Below are positions 19,301-27,200 of a DNA stretch of 64,000 bases, one piece after another. The translations under genes were made by a program, and so were the position numbers. The DNA comes from Shewanella sp. TC10 (lineage in GTDB: Bacteria; Pseudomonadota; Gammaproteobacteria; Enterobacterales; Shewanellaceae), in contig NZ_VKHR01000010.1 in assembly GCF_009663145.1 (NCBI RefSeq), positions 3 through 64,002 on the forward strand. The letters run 5' to 3'. Below the pieces are notes generated by a model. That model ran no database searches. It was given only the letters and a program-made list of their open reading frames with translations, and had not been told where the DNA came from. Position 1 is the first letter of the stretch. Each line of letters starts with the position of its first letter.

Positions 19301-22007
19301 CATGAACAGCAAACTAACGACAAGCAGTGTTGTGAACACTGCGCCATCAACGGCAGCTGCACCAACTGCCACAGCAGAATTAGCAACCGACTTACCTCCA
19401 CACCAGGAAGTCGCGCTAAAAAAGCTACCAGCGGCGGATAAGTTAGTTGACTGTTTTTCAAAAGACGCATGTATCGTTATCAATGATGACGGTCATAACG
19501 CAGGTGTTTTAGCTGAAAAATTAGTTGCAACAGGCCTAACCGTCGCCGTTATTCGTAGCCCTGAATCAGTCACATCTGCGCAATCACCACTAAGTAGTGA
19601 TATTGCCAGCTTCACTTTAGCTGCGGTAAATGACGATGCGATTAGCGATGTCATTGCTCAGATTAGTCAGCAGCATAAGATTGCTGGTTTTGTTCACCTT
19701 CAACCTCAACTCGCGACATCAGGCAACTTACCATTAAGTGACGCAGGCTTTGTAGCAGTAGAGCAAGCGTTCTTGATGGCTAAACACCTACAGAAACCGT
19801 TTGCTGAACTTGCAAAAAATGAACGTGTTTGCTTTATGACTGTCAGCCGCATTGATGGCGGATTCGGATACTTAAACACAACTGAACTTGCCAAAGCTGA
19901 GCTTAACCAAGCAGCTTTATCTGGCCTAACAAAAACACTCGGCCATGAGTGGCCTAACGTGTTATGTCGAGCATTAGATATTGCACCAAGCTTTGAAGCG
20001 GTTGAGCTTGCACAAGCAGTGATTGCTGAGCTTTTCGATATTGACACAACCACTGCTGAAGTCGGTGTTAGTGGCCAAGGTCGTCACACCCTCACAGCAA
20101 CAACAGCGGCGCAAACCCGCTACCAAACAACATCACTCAATAGCAGTGACACAGTGCTTGTTACTGGCGGTGCTAAAGGTGTCACATTTGAATGTGCCCT
20201 AACCCTTGCTAAGCAAACACAGTCGCACTTTATCTTAGCGGGTCGTAGTGAGCATTTAGCTAGTAATTTACCGACTTGGGCTCAAGGCAAACAAGCTAAA
20301 GAGTTAAAGGCTGCTGCGATTGGTTTTATTCAATCACAAGGTAACAAGCCAACACCTAAGCAAATTGATGCATTAGTGTGGCCTATTACCAGCAGTTTAG
20401 AAATTGATCGCTCATTAGCAGCATTTAAAGCTGTCGGTGCAAGTGCTGAATACATCAGCATGGATGTCAGCTCAGATGCAGCAATCAAGCAGTCTCTTGC
20501 TGGCCTTAAACCGATTACAGGCATCATTCACGGTGCAGGCGTACTTGCCGATAAACACATTCAAGACAAAACATTAGCCGAGTTAGGCCGCGTTTATGGC
20601 ACTAAAGTGTCGGGTTTTGCGGGAATCATCAATGCGATTGATGCTAGCCAACTAAAACTGGTTGCTATGTTCTCATCTGCAGCAGGTTTCTATGGCAACA
20701 CTGGTCAAAGTGATTACTCAATGTCGAATGAGATCCTTAACAAGGCAGCACTTCAACTTGCAGCGAACTACCCGCAAGCAAAAGTGATGAGCTTTAACTG
20801 GGGACCTTGGGACGGCGGTATGGTCAGTTCAGCGCTAAAGAAAATGTTTGTTGAACGCGGCGTATATGTGATTCCGCTCGATAAAGGCGCAAACTTGTTT
20901 GCTCACAGCCTATTGTCTGAGTCTGGCGTACAGCTATTAATCGGCTCAAGTATGCAAGGTTCAGCATCAACTGAAGGCGCTGCTGTAAAAAAGCTTAATG
21001 CGGACTCTTCGCGTAATGCCGAGGGTTCGCTGATTCTTTCTTTAAATAATGCTGCAAGTCACCGTGTTGTAAGTAACACAGTGAGTATTGAACGAGTACT
21101 AAATCCTGTTGCAATGCCCTTCATTGAAGATCATTGCATCGCGGGTAATCCGGTACTACCAACAGTGTGCGCCATACAATGGATGCGTGAAACTGCGCAG
21201 CAATTGTGTGGTCTGCCTGTATTGGTTCAAGATTATAAGCTGCTAAAAGGCATTATTTTCGAGACTAAAGAGCCACAAGTATTAACGCTGAAACTGACGC
21301 AAACAGAGTCAGGTTTAACAGCACTGATTGCTAGTCGCATGCAAAGTGATGATGTGGATAGTTTGCTTAGACCTCAGTATCAAGCCAATCTCCTTGTTAA
21401 TGAGAAAGTTGTCAATGAGAAGGTTGTTAACGATAAGCTAGCAAATGACGCTGTTTCAGACACGCTACCAGCAGTGGCAAAAGACGCCCAACAGTTAGTT
21501 GAGTCAGGTAAAGTTATCAGCACAGATAGTGAGCTATATAGCAACGGTAGCCTATTCCACGGTCCTCGCCTACAAGGAATAAAGCAGCTGTTAATTGCCG
21601 ACGATAAGCAGTTAGTTTGTTCGGTTGAATTACCACAAATTGATGCCAAAGATTGTGCAAGCTTTACACCGCAAACAGATTTAGGTGGTAGTCAGGCTTT
21701 CGCTGAAGATTTGCTACTGCAAGCCATGTTAGTGTGGGCGCGCATTAAGCACGATGCAGCGAGCTTACCGTCAACTATTGGTGAAATAACCACTTATGCG
21801 CCGTTCGCTTGTGGTGATAAGGGTTACTTAGTGTTAACTGTACTTAAAAGTACCAGTCGTTCATTGACAGCTGATATTGCGCTTTATCATCAAGATGGCC
21901 GCTTAAGCTGCACCATGTCGAGTGCCAAAACAACCATCAGTAAAAGTTTAAATGAGGCTTTTCTAGCGCCATCGAAAACCCTAGCTGATTTGCAGGAGTC
22001 TGTGTGA
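13374..22007 (+). CDS. pfaA: PfaA, multidomain polyunsaturated fatty acid (EPA) synthase subunit, seven ACPs
   Basis: This 2877-residue iterative PKS/FAS subunit has the following order. Ketosynthase (about 27-480): Cys229 in VVDAACAGS, EAHGTGTAAGD, KSQVGHTKSTAG. Malonyl/acyl transferase (about 615-920): GQGSQ, and Ser718 in GHSFGE. A VEK-rich linker (about 1016-1044) and Ala/Pro-rich linkers. Seven ACPs (residues about 1257-1982), each with GIDSIKR carrying the phosphopantetheine Ser. Ketoreductase (from about 2260): VTGGAKGV, Tyr2448 in QSDYSMSN. A C-terminal hotdog dehydratase-like domain with EDHCIAGNPVLP (His2587). With PfaB, C and D it builds EPA from acetyl/malonyl units. ATG overlaps the pfaR stop; GGAG at 13363-13366 is the ribosome binding site. 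Confidence 0.97.
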   Translation: MSQAPTNPETSSQDNNESQDTRLNKRLKDMPIAIVGMASIFANSRYLNKFWDLISEKIDAITEVPDTHWRAEDYFDADKSTPDKSYCKRGGFIPEVDFNPMEFGLPPNILELTDTSQLLSLVIAKEVLADAGVTSEYDTDKIGITLGVGGGQKINASLTARLQYPVLKKVFKSSGLSDADSDMLIKKFQDQYIHWEENSFPGSLGNVIAGRIANRFDLGGMNCVVDAACAGSLAAMRMALTELVEGRSEMMITGGVCTDNSPSMYMSFSKTPAFTTNETIQPFDIDSKGMMIGEGIGMVVLKRLEDAERDGDRIYSVIKGVGASSDGKFKSIYAPRPEGQAKALKRAYDDAGFAPETVGLIEAHGTGTAAGDVAEFNGLKSVFGENDSTKQHIALGSVKSQVGHTKSTAGTAGVIKAALALHHKVLPPTINVSKPNPKLNVEDSPFFVNTETRPWMPRPDGTPRRAGISSFGFGGTNFHLVLEEYSPEHSRDDKYRQRQVAQSLLISADNKAALIAEVNKLTADISALKGTDNSSIEQAELARIAKVYAVRTLDASAARLGLVVSSLNELTTQLGLALKQLSNDTDTWQLPSGTSYRSSALITVTTKGKKAANSPKVAALFAGQGSQYVNMGIEVACHFPEMRQQLIKADKVFASFDKTPLSQVMFPIPAFEKADKDAQAALLTSTDNAQSAIGVMSMSQYQLFTQSGFSADMFAGHSFGELSALCAAGVISNDDYYQLSFARGAAMASSAIDKDGNELDKGTMYAIILPANEADVANSDNIAKLETCISGFDGVKVANYNSATQLVIAGPTESCADAAKAISALGFKAIALPVSGAFHTPLVGHAQKPFAKAIDKAKFTASKVDLFSNATGEKHPSDAKSIKAAFKQHMLQSVRFTDQLNNMYDAGARVFVEFGPKNILQKLVEATLGNKAEAVSVISINPNPKGNSDVQLRVAAMQLSVIGAPLTEVDPYQAQIAAPAVPKGMNVKLTATNHISAPTRAKMEKSLATGQVTSQVVETVVEKIVEKPVEKVVEKIVEKEVIKTEYVEVAASGSTTVSKAAAQAPQAIAPQAPVQSTQAQSAQASGNLEAFFNAQQQAADLHQQFLAIPQQYGDTFTHLMAEQSKMAAAGHAIPESLQRSMELFHQHQAQTLQSHTLFLEQQAQSSQNALSMLTGQMPVTATPVVNAPNASAPNVNAPNISAPKVNAHTTANPVVAAPAPVVEAVKVAAPVAPASKPVAMAAPAPRIEPVKAPAPAGLSAETVLNTMLEVVAEKTGYPTEMLELSMDMEADLGIDSIKRVEILGTVQDELPTLPELSPEDLAECRTLGEIVDYMNSKLPAEGTQIAALIAVAAPASGLSAETVLNTMLEVVAEKTGYPTEMLELSMDMEADLGIDSIKRVEILGTVQDELPTLPELSPEDLAECRTLGEIVDYMNSKLPTSAAEGSQLPTASSAPVASQVQSAAPASGLSAETVLNTMLEVVAEKTGYPTEMLELSMDMEADLGIDSIKRVEILGTVQDELPTLPELSPEDLAECRTLGEIVSYMNSKLPAVSATTAVGTQTQVTAPASQASGLSAEQVQSTMMTVVAEKTGYPTEMLELSMDMEADLGIDSIKRVEILGTVQDELPTLPELSPEDLAECRTLGEIVSYMNSKLPAVIATAAAGTQTQVTAPAAQASGLSAEQVQSTMMTVVAEKTGYPTEMLELSMDMEADLGIDSIKRVEILGTVQDELPTLPELSPEDLAECRTLGEIVSYMNSKLPAISATTATAPVTSAAPVANGLSAETALSAPSGLSAEQVQSTMMTVVAEKTGYPTEMLELSMDMEADLGIDSIKRVEILGTVQDELPGLPELNPEDLAECRTLGEIVSYMNSKLLPTSAAAGANTQASAGASQVAAPTVSGLSAEQVQSTMMTVVAEKTGYPTEMLELSMDMEADLGIDSIKRVEILGTVQDELPGLPELNPEDLAECRTLGEIVSYMNSKLTTSSVVNTAPSTAAAPTATAELATDLPPHQEVALKKLPAADKLVDCFSKDACIVINDDGHNAGVLAEKLVATGLTVAVIRSPESVTSAQSPLSSDIASFTLAAVNDDAISDVIAQISQQHKIAGFVHLQPQLATSGNLPLSDAGFVAVEQAFLMAKHLQKPFAELAKNERVCFMTVSRIDGGFGYLNTTELAKAELNQAALSGLTKTLGHEWPNVLCRALDIAPSFEAVELAQAVIAELFDIDTTTAEVGVSGQGRHTLTATTAAQTRYQTTSLNSSDTVLVTGGAKGVTFECALTLAKQTQSHFILAGRSEHLASNLPTWAQGKQAKELKAAAIGFIQSQGNKPTPKQIDALVWPITSSLEIDRSLAAFKAVGASAEYISMDVSSDAAIKQSLAGLKPITGIIHGAGVLADKHIQDKTLAELGRVYGTKVSGFAGIINAIDASQLKLVAMFSSAAGFYGNTGQSDYSMSNEILNKAALQLAANYPQAKVMSFNWGPWDGGMVSSALKKMFVERGVYVIPLDKGANLFAHSLLSESGVQLLIGSSMQGSASTEGAAVKKLNADSSRNAEGSLILSLNNAASHRVVSNTVSIERVLNPVAMPFIEDHCIAGNPVLPTVCAIQWMRETAQQLCGLPVLVQDYKLLKGIIFETKEPQVLTLKLTQTESGLTALIASRMQSDDVDSLLRPQYQANLLVNEKVVNEKVVNDKLANDAVSDTLPAVAKDAQQLVESGKVISTDSELYSNGSLFHGPRLQGIKQLLIADDKQLVCSVELPQIDAKDCASFTPQTDLGGSQAFAEDLLLQAMLVWARIKHDAASLPSTIGEITTYAPFACGDKGYLVLTVLKSTSRSLTADIALYHQDGRLSCTMSSAKTTISKSLNEAFLAPSKTLADLQESV
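16932..16991 (+). repeat. 15-bp tandem repeat in the pfaA linker
   Basis: Four 15-nt units (gcacctaatgctagt type) encode APNAS, APNVN, APNIS and APKVN in the flexible linker before the first ACP. The copies differ at several positions, so the array is not very recent. Confidence 0.85.
17142..19319 (+). repeat. seven tandem ACP-coding repeats in pfaA
   Basis: Units of 249 nt (83 codons) start at 17142, 17442, 17775, 18090, 18405, 18747 and 19071, separated by Ala/Pro-rich linkers (start-to-start spacing 300, 333, 315, 315, 342 and 324 nt, all in frame). The core from EKTGYPTEML to VQDELP is identical in protein in all seven, but codons differ. Variants are mosaic: units 1-3 begin GLSAETVLNTMLEVV and 4-7 GLSAEQVQSTMMTVV; units 1-5 have PTLPELSPED and 6-7 PGLPELNPED; units 1-2 have VDYMNS and 3-7 VSYMNS. 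Confidence 0.97.
21396..21440 (+). repeat. 15-bp tandem repeat near the pfaA C-terminus
   Basis: Three diverged 15-nt units encode VNEKV, VNEKV and VNDKL in a surface segment of the dehydratase-like domain. The unit length equals that of the linker repeat at 16932. Confidence 0.75.
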
Positions 22008-24280
22008 GTAATCAACTGACTTCAAAGACTGAAGCAATTAAAAGCATGCGAATAGCTTTAAAACTAGTTGCGAATGAGCAAGTCTCATTCGCAACATCTT
22101 CAGTATTTAAAAACAATAACGTTAATGCAAGCAGCTTTGCAGCGATTAAGCCTTGCTCATTAGCTGAAGTCATTGGCGCTTCAGCTATTGATCTTGAAAT
22201 TGATGTATCAAGCCTAGATGCGAGTTTGACTGAAGCTGTAGTTAGTGAAGCTGTAGTTAGTAAAAGTGCTGTTAATACCGCACTTAGCTTTAATGACTAT
22301 TTTGCTCAAGCCATCATCCATATCGAGCAGCAACATACGGTATTACTCAGTCACCCTGAATTACCGTATCGCTTATTAATGATGCCTGCGATTGTGGCGG
22401 CTAAACATCGTTGCCACCCTCATGCTTACTTAACCGGTTTGGGTGAAGCTGATGATATGCCAAGTGCAATAAACGCAGCATTAGTTCAAGCTAAGCGTGC
22501 ACACATTACACCGACTCATGTCGATGCGACTCAATTAACTTGTTATAAAGATAAGTTTGCCCAGTTGATTATGCTGATAGGCAGCATCGCAACTCGCAGT
22601 GTGCCAAATACAGTTTCAAACAATCAGTCAACTGATGCTCAATACTGGTTTACTGAAATGCACCAAAATCGCGTTGCCAGCTTTAATTTTAGTGAAGGTA
22701 ATAAGCAACACAGTGCTGTTTTCGTTCAAGGTACTGAGCTTGCGCAAGCAAGTTCATTATTAGATGAAAATCGACTATTTTTGCCAGTATCCGCCAAAGA
22801 CCTTGGTTCCATGAAGCAGCAGCTGCAAACATTAAGCACTCAATTGGCAGCGCTGCCTGAACAAAATGAAAAAAGTGGCAGCACAGCTATCTCCTTCATG
22901 CTTAATCAGCTAAAGCAATTTGATCAGAACCAGCCTTTATCGGCTATCGTTATGGCCAGTTCAGTTGCTAATGCGTTAAGTGAAGTCGATGCAATGCTTG
23001 ACGCAATTAATAAAGCTGAAGTCACTGCGGAAAATGAAGTCAAGATCCAAGCTAAAAATGCCGTTAATATTGAACACAAAACCCCGTCAGGAAGTTGCTT
23101 TTATCTCACTTCAGACCAAGTACTTGGCCAAAGCGGCTTGTGTTTTGTTTACCCAGGCGTGGGCACAGTTTACCCGCAAATGTTTGCTCAATTGCCGCGA
23201 TACTTTCCGGCATTATTTGCCCAACTAGAGCGTGATGGTGACGTCAAAGCCATGCTGCAAGCTGATAGCATTTATGCTGAAAATGCTAAAACCTCGGACA
23301 TGAGCTTAGGTGAATTAGCCATAGCAGGTGTAGGCGCAAGTTATATCTTAACTAAAGTGCTTACCGAGCACTTTGGGATAAAGCCTAACTTTGCCATGGG
23401 TTACTCAATGGGCGAAGCGTCTATGTGGGCGAGTCTTAATGTGTGGAAAACACCGCACAATATGATTGAAGCAACGCAAACTAACAGTATTTTTACCACT
23501 GACATTTCGGGCAGATTAGACTGCGTTCGTCAAGCTTGGCAGCTAGAACACGGTGAAGACATTGTATGGAATAGCTTTGTGGTTCGTGCAGCGCCTGCTG
23601 ATATCGAAAACGTATTAGCTGATTTCCCACGCGCTTACCTTGCCATTATCCAAGGTGATACTTGTGTGCTTGCAGGTTGTGAAGAAAGTTGTAAAACGCT
23701 GCTTAAACAGATTGGTAAACGCGGCATAGCAGCTAATCGAGTAACCGCAATGCACACCAAACCTGCGATGCTTATTCGAGACAACGTCCAAGCCTTTTAT
23801 CAACAGCCTTTGCATGAGCAAGATGTTATTACCCCTTTCGCAAGCCAAATTAAGTTCATCAGCGCTGCCAGCCAATCGCCGATTAGCTTAACCAGTGAAG
23901 CGATTGCAGCATCAATTGCCGATACCTTTTGTCAGCCGTTAGATTTTACACAATTAGTCAATAATGCACGTCAATTGGGCTCCTCGCTGTTTGTAGAAAT
24001 AGGCGCAGACAGACAAACGACAACATTGATTGATAAAATCTCGCGCACCTCTGAAATGGCGCAAACATGCCAAGCTATTTCAGTTAATGCAAAGGGCGAT
24101 GACCAAACTGCGCTACTTAAATGTATTGCTCAACTGATTACTCATAAAACCCCAATGTCGCTCGATTACCTTACTGAAACTTTGTCGAGTTTACTCACGA
24201 CAACTTTGGCGGCAGAAAAAAGAAGTAATCCTCACACAGACAATATGTTGGCCCCTCAATTAGAAGGAGAACAATCTTGA
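22004..24280 (+). CDS. pfaB: PfaB, acyltransferase subunit of the EPA synthase
   Basis: The protein has 758 residues. The recognisable domain is an acyltransferase (about 375-690) with YPGVGTVYPQM and the nucleophile elbow GYSMGEASMWAS (Ser468), then NRVTAMHTKPAM. The N-terminal about 370 residues look like a degenerate ketosynthase-like region without a visible active-site Cys. PfaB is required for EPA production and its identity has been linked to product chain length. The start is GTG 22004, overlapping the pfaA TGA (GTGA), with a strong AGGAG at 21994-21998. A 15-nt duplication at 22232-22261 gives EAVVS twice. Confidence 0.95.
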   Translation: MSNQLTSKTEAIKSMRIALKLVANEQVSFATSSVFKNNNVNASSFAAIKPCSLAEVIGASAIDLEIDVSSLDASLTEAVVSEAVVSKSAVNTALSFNDYFAQAIIHIEQQHTVLLSHPELPYRLLMMPAIVAAKHRCHPHAYLTGLGEADDMPSAINAALVQAKRAHITPTHVDATQLTCYKDKFAQLIMLIGSIATRSVPNTVSNNQSTDAQYWFTEMHQNRVASFNFSEGNKQHSAVFVQGTELAQASSLLDENRLFLPVSAKDLGSMKQQLQTLSTQLAALPEQNEKSGSTAISFMLNQLKQFDQNQPLSAIVMASSVANALSEVDAMLDAINKAEVTAENEVKIQAKNAVNIEHKTPSGSCFYLTSDQVLGQSGLCFVYPGVGTVYPQMFAQLPRYFPALFAQLERDGDVKAMLQADSIYAENAKTSDMSLGELAIAGVGASYILTKVLTEHFGIKPNFAMGYSMGEASMWASLNVWKTPHNMIEATQTNSIFTTDISGRLDCVRQAWQLEHGEDIVWNSFVVRAAPADIENVLADFPRAYLAIIQGDTCVLAGCEESCKTLLKQIGKRGIAANRVTAMHTKPAMLIRDNVQAFYQQPLHEQDVITPFASQIKFISAASQSPISLTSEAIAASIADTFCQPLDFTQLVNNARQLGSSLFVEIGADRQTTTLIDKISRTSEMAQTCQAISVNAKGDDQTALLKCIAQLITHKTPMSLDYLTETLSSLLTTTLAAEKRSNPHTDNMLAPQLEGEQS

Positions 24281-27200
24281 GTTCTCAATCAAATGTTCCC
24301 AAGATTGCCATTGTAGGTTTAGCGACTCAGTATCCTGATGCGGATACGCCGGCTAAATTCTGGCAAAACTTATTAGACAAAAAAGACTCACGCAGCACCA
24401 TTAGCAGTCAAAAGCTCAATGCAAACCCTGCTGATTTTGAAGGTGTGCAAGGCGAGTCTGACCGTTTTTATTGCGACAAAGGCGGCTACATTCAAAACTT
24501 CAGTTTTGATGCCAATGGCTACCGTATTCCTGCCGAGCAATTTAACGGACTTGATGACAGTTTTTTATGGGCAACAGATACCGCCCGTAAAGCGCTTAGT
24601 GACGCTGGCGTTGATATAAACAACGCGCAATATACCAATACATTAAACCGTACAGGTATAGTAATGGGAACCTTATCGTTCCCAACCGCTAAATCAAATG
24701 AGTTGTTTGTTCCTCTGTATCACAGTGCGGTAGAAAAGGCGTTACAGCATAAACTGCAGCAACCAGAATTCACCTTACAAGCTTTTGACAGTGAAGGTTT
24801 CAACCAACAAAACACTCATGCATCGTTATCAAATGGAGCCATTGCCCATAATGCATCAAAACTGGTGGCCGACGCCCTTGGTTTAGGTGCTGCGCAATTA
24901 AGCCTTGATGCTGCTTGTGCAAGCTCGGTTTACTCGTTAAAGCTTGCTTGCGATTACTTGCATACTGGCAAAGCTGACATGATGCTTGCCGGCGCAGTAT
25001 CTGGCGCTGATCCATTCTTTATTAACATGGGTTTCTCAATATTCCACGCATACCCTGACCATGGTATTTCGGCGCCTTTTGATAGTAATTCAAAAGGTTT
25101 GTTTGCAGGTGAAGGCGCTGGTGTTTTAGTGTTAAAACGCCTTGAAGATGCTGAGCGCGATGGCGATCATATCTATGCGCTTGTGAGCGGTATTGGATTA
25201 TCAAATGACGGTAAAGGTCAATTTGTATTAAGCCCAAATAGCGATGGCCAAGTTAAAGCGTTTGAGCGTGCTTACGCCGATGCTGCTATGCATGATGAAA
25301 ACTTTGGCCCTGACAATATTGAAGTGATTGAATGTCACGCCACTGGCACCCCTTTGGGTGATAAAGTTGAGCTGACTTCAATGGAGCGTTTTTTTAGCGA
25401 CAAGCTCAATGGCAGTAACACGCCACTCATTGGCTCTGCTAAGTCTAACTTAGGCCATTTGCTGACTGCTGCGGGTATGCCTGGGATCATGAAAATGATT
25501 TTTGCTATGCGCCAAGGTATGTTACCGCCAAGTATTAACATTAGCGCGCCGATTGCTTCTCCATCGGAGATGTTTGGCCCTGCTACCTTACCTAATGATG
25601 TGCTGCCATGGCCTGATAAAGCCGGCAATACTGCTCGCCATGCGGGTGTGTCAGTATTTGGTTTTGGTGGTTGTAATGCCCATTTATTGGTTGAGTCTTA
25701 TTTTGCTAAAAGCCATGGAGAGAACCATGGTGAACTCAGCACTAGCACCCCGTCATATTCAACCACTCATTCAACGACAATCAATGCGCAATTACCCATG
25801 CACATTACCGGTATGGCATCGCACTTTGGCTCCCTTAGCACCATTAATGCATTCGCTAATGCTGTTGCAACAAAGCAAAATGCTTTTAGTGCATTACCAG
25901 CAAAACGTTGGAAAGGTCTTGATAAACACCCTGAGTTATTAAGCCAATTTGGCATTGCCGAAACTGCCCCAATGGGCGCTTATATCGACCAGTTTGATTT
26001 CGACTTTTTACGTTTCAAAGTGCCGCCAAATGAAGATGACCGCTTGATTTCACAGCAGCTGCTATTAATGAAAGTGGCTGATGAAGCGATACATGATGCC
26101 AAGCTTGAGTCAGGCAGTAAGGTTGCCGTGCTAGTGGCCATGGAAACCGAACTTGAATTGCATCAATTCCGCGGCCGAGTCAACTTACATACTCAAATTG
26201 CAGCAAGTCTTAAGGCACATGGCGTCAGTCTGTCAGATAGTGAATATCAAGCACTTGAAACCATTGCCATGGACAGCGTGTTAGATGCCGCCAAGCTCAA
26301 CCAATATACCAGCTTTATTGGTAATATTATGGCGTCGCGCATCTCATCGTTATGGGACTTCAATGGCCCAGCTTTTACCATTTCAGCAGGTGAGCAATCG
26401 GTTAACCGCTGTATTGATGTCGCGCAAAACTTATTAGCGATGGAGTCTCGCCAAGAGCCTTTAGATGCTGTGATTATTGCCGCAGTGGATCTATCTGGCA
26501 GCATTGAAAATATCGTGCTTAAGACAGCAAGCCTAGCTAAAACGGGCAGCAACCAAGCGCTTAGTATTGGCGAAGGCGCTGGTGCAATTGTGCTGCAAAC
26601 TGCCACCTCATCAACAGACACAGCAAAGCCACTTGATTTAATCCATCAAGCTTTAGGTGCAGTTGACGCTCCGGCGCAAACTGATGACTCTAAAATCAAC
26701 AGCCATATACAAAACAGCTATGGCACCATTGATAGTTTAGCCTTTGGTCATCTTGAAAATTTACCAGCAATCACTGATGACTTGCTAACGCCAGCTGGAT
26801 TAACGGCTGCAAATATTCAATTGTTAGAGCTAAACCAAGCACCTGATTTACTTAACATTGAATCCGCGCAAACGCTTTCACAGTTATATAGTCAGTCAGA
26901 GAGCAGTCAAGCTCAATCCTGCATCGGTCACACCTTTGCAGCATCGGGTATTTCCAGCTTACTGCACGGTTTAATACACGGGTTAGTAAACGGACAATTG
27001 CAGGCTTCATCGCCAAACAATAGCAATCCACAATCGGTAAATAACACCATTGTTGCCACTGTCAGTGAAAACCAATGCTCACAACTTCTTGTCAGCCAAA
27101 CAGCTGAGCAGCGAACGGCATTGAACGCACGTATTAACACTGATATTCAGGCGCAAACCGCCAAAAAACTCAGCTTAGTGAAACAAGTCAGCTTAGGTGG

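Noticed and set aside
17142..19319. Regularly spaced direct repeats resembling a repeat array
   Set aside because: They are in-frame ACP-coding units of 249 nt inside pfaA, far longer than CRISPR repeats, with spacers encoding Ala/Pro linkers.
19706..20053. 115-codon minus-strand open frame
   Set aside because: Antisense to the pfaA region upstream of the KR; biased composition, no start signals.
25502..25942. 146-codon open frame on the plus strand
   Set aside because: It lies in another frame inside the KS/CLF region of pfaC, has atypical composition and no ribosome site.
26247..26621. 124-codon minus-strand open frame
   Set aside because: Antisense shadow of the chain-length-factor domain of pfaC.
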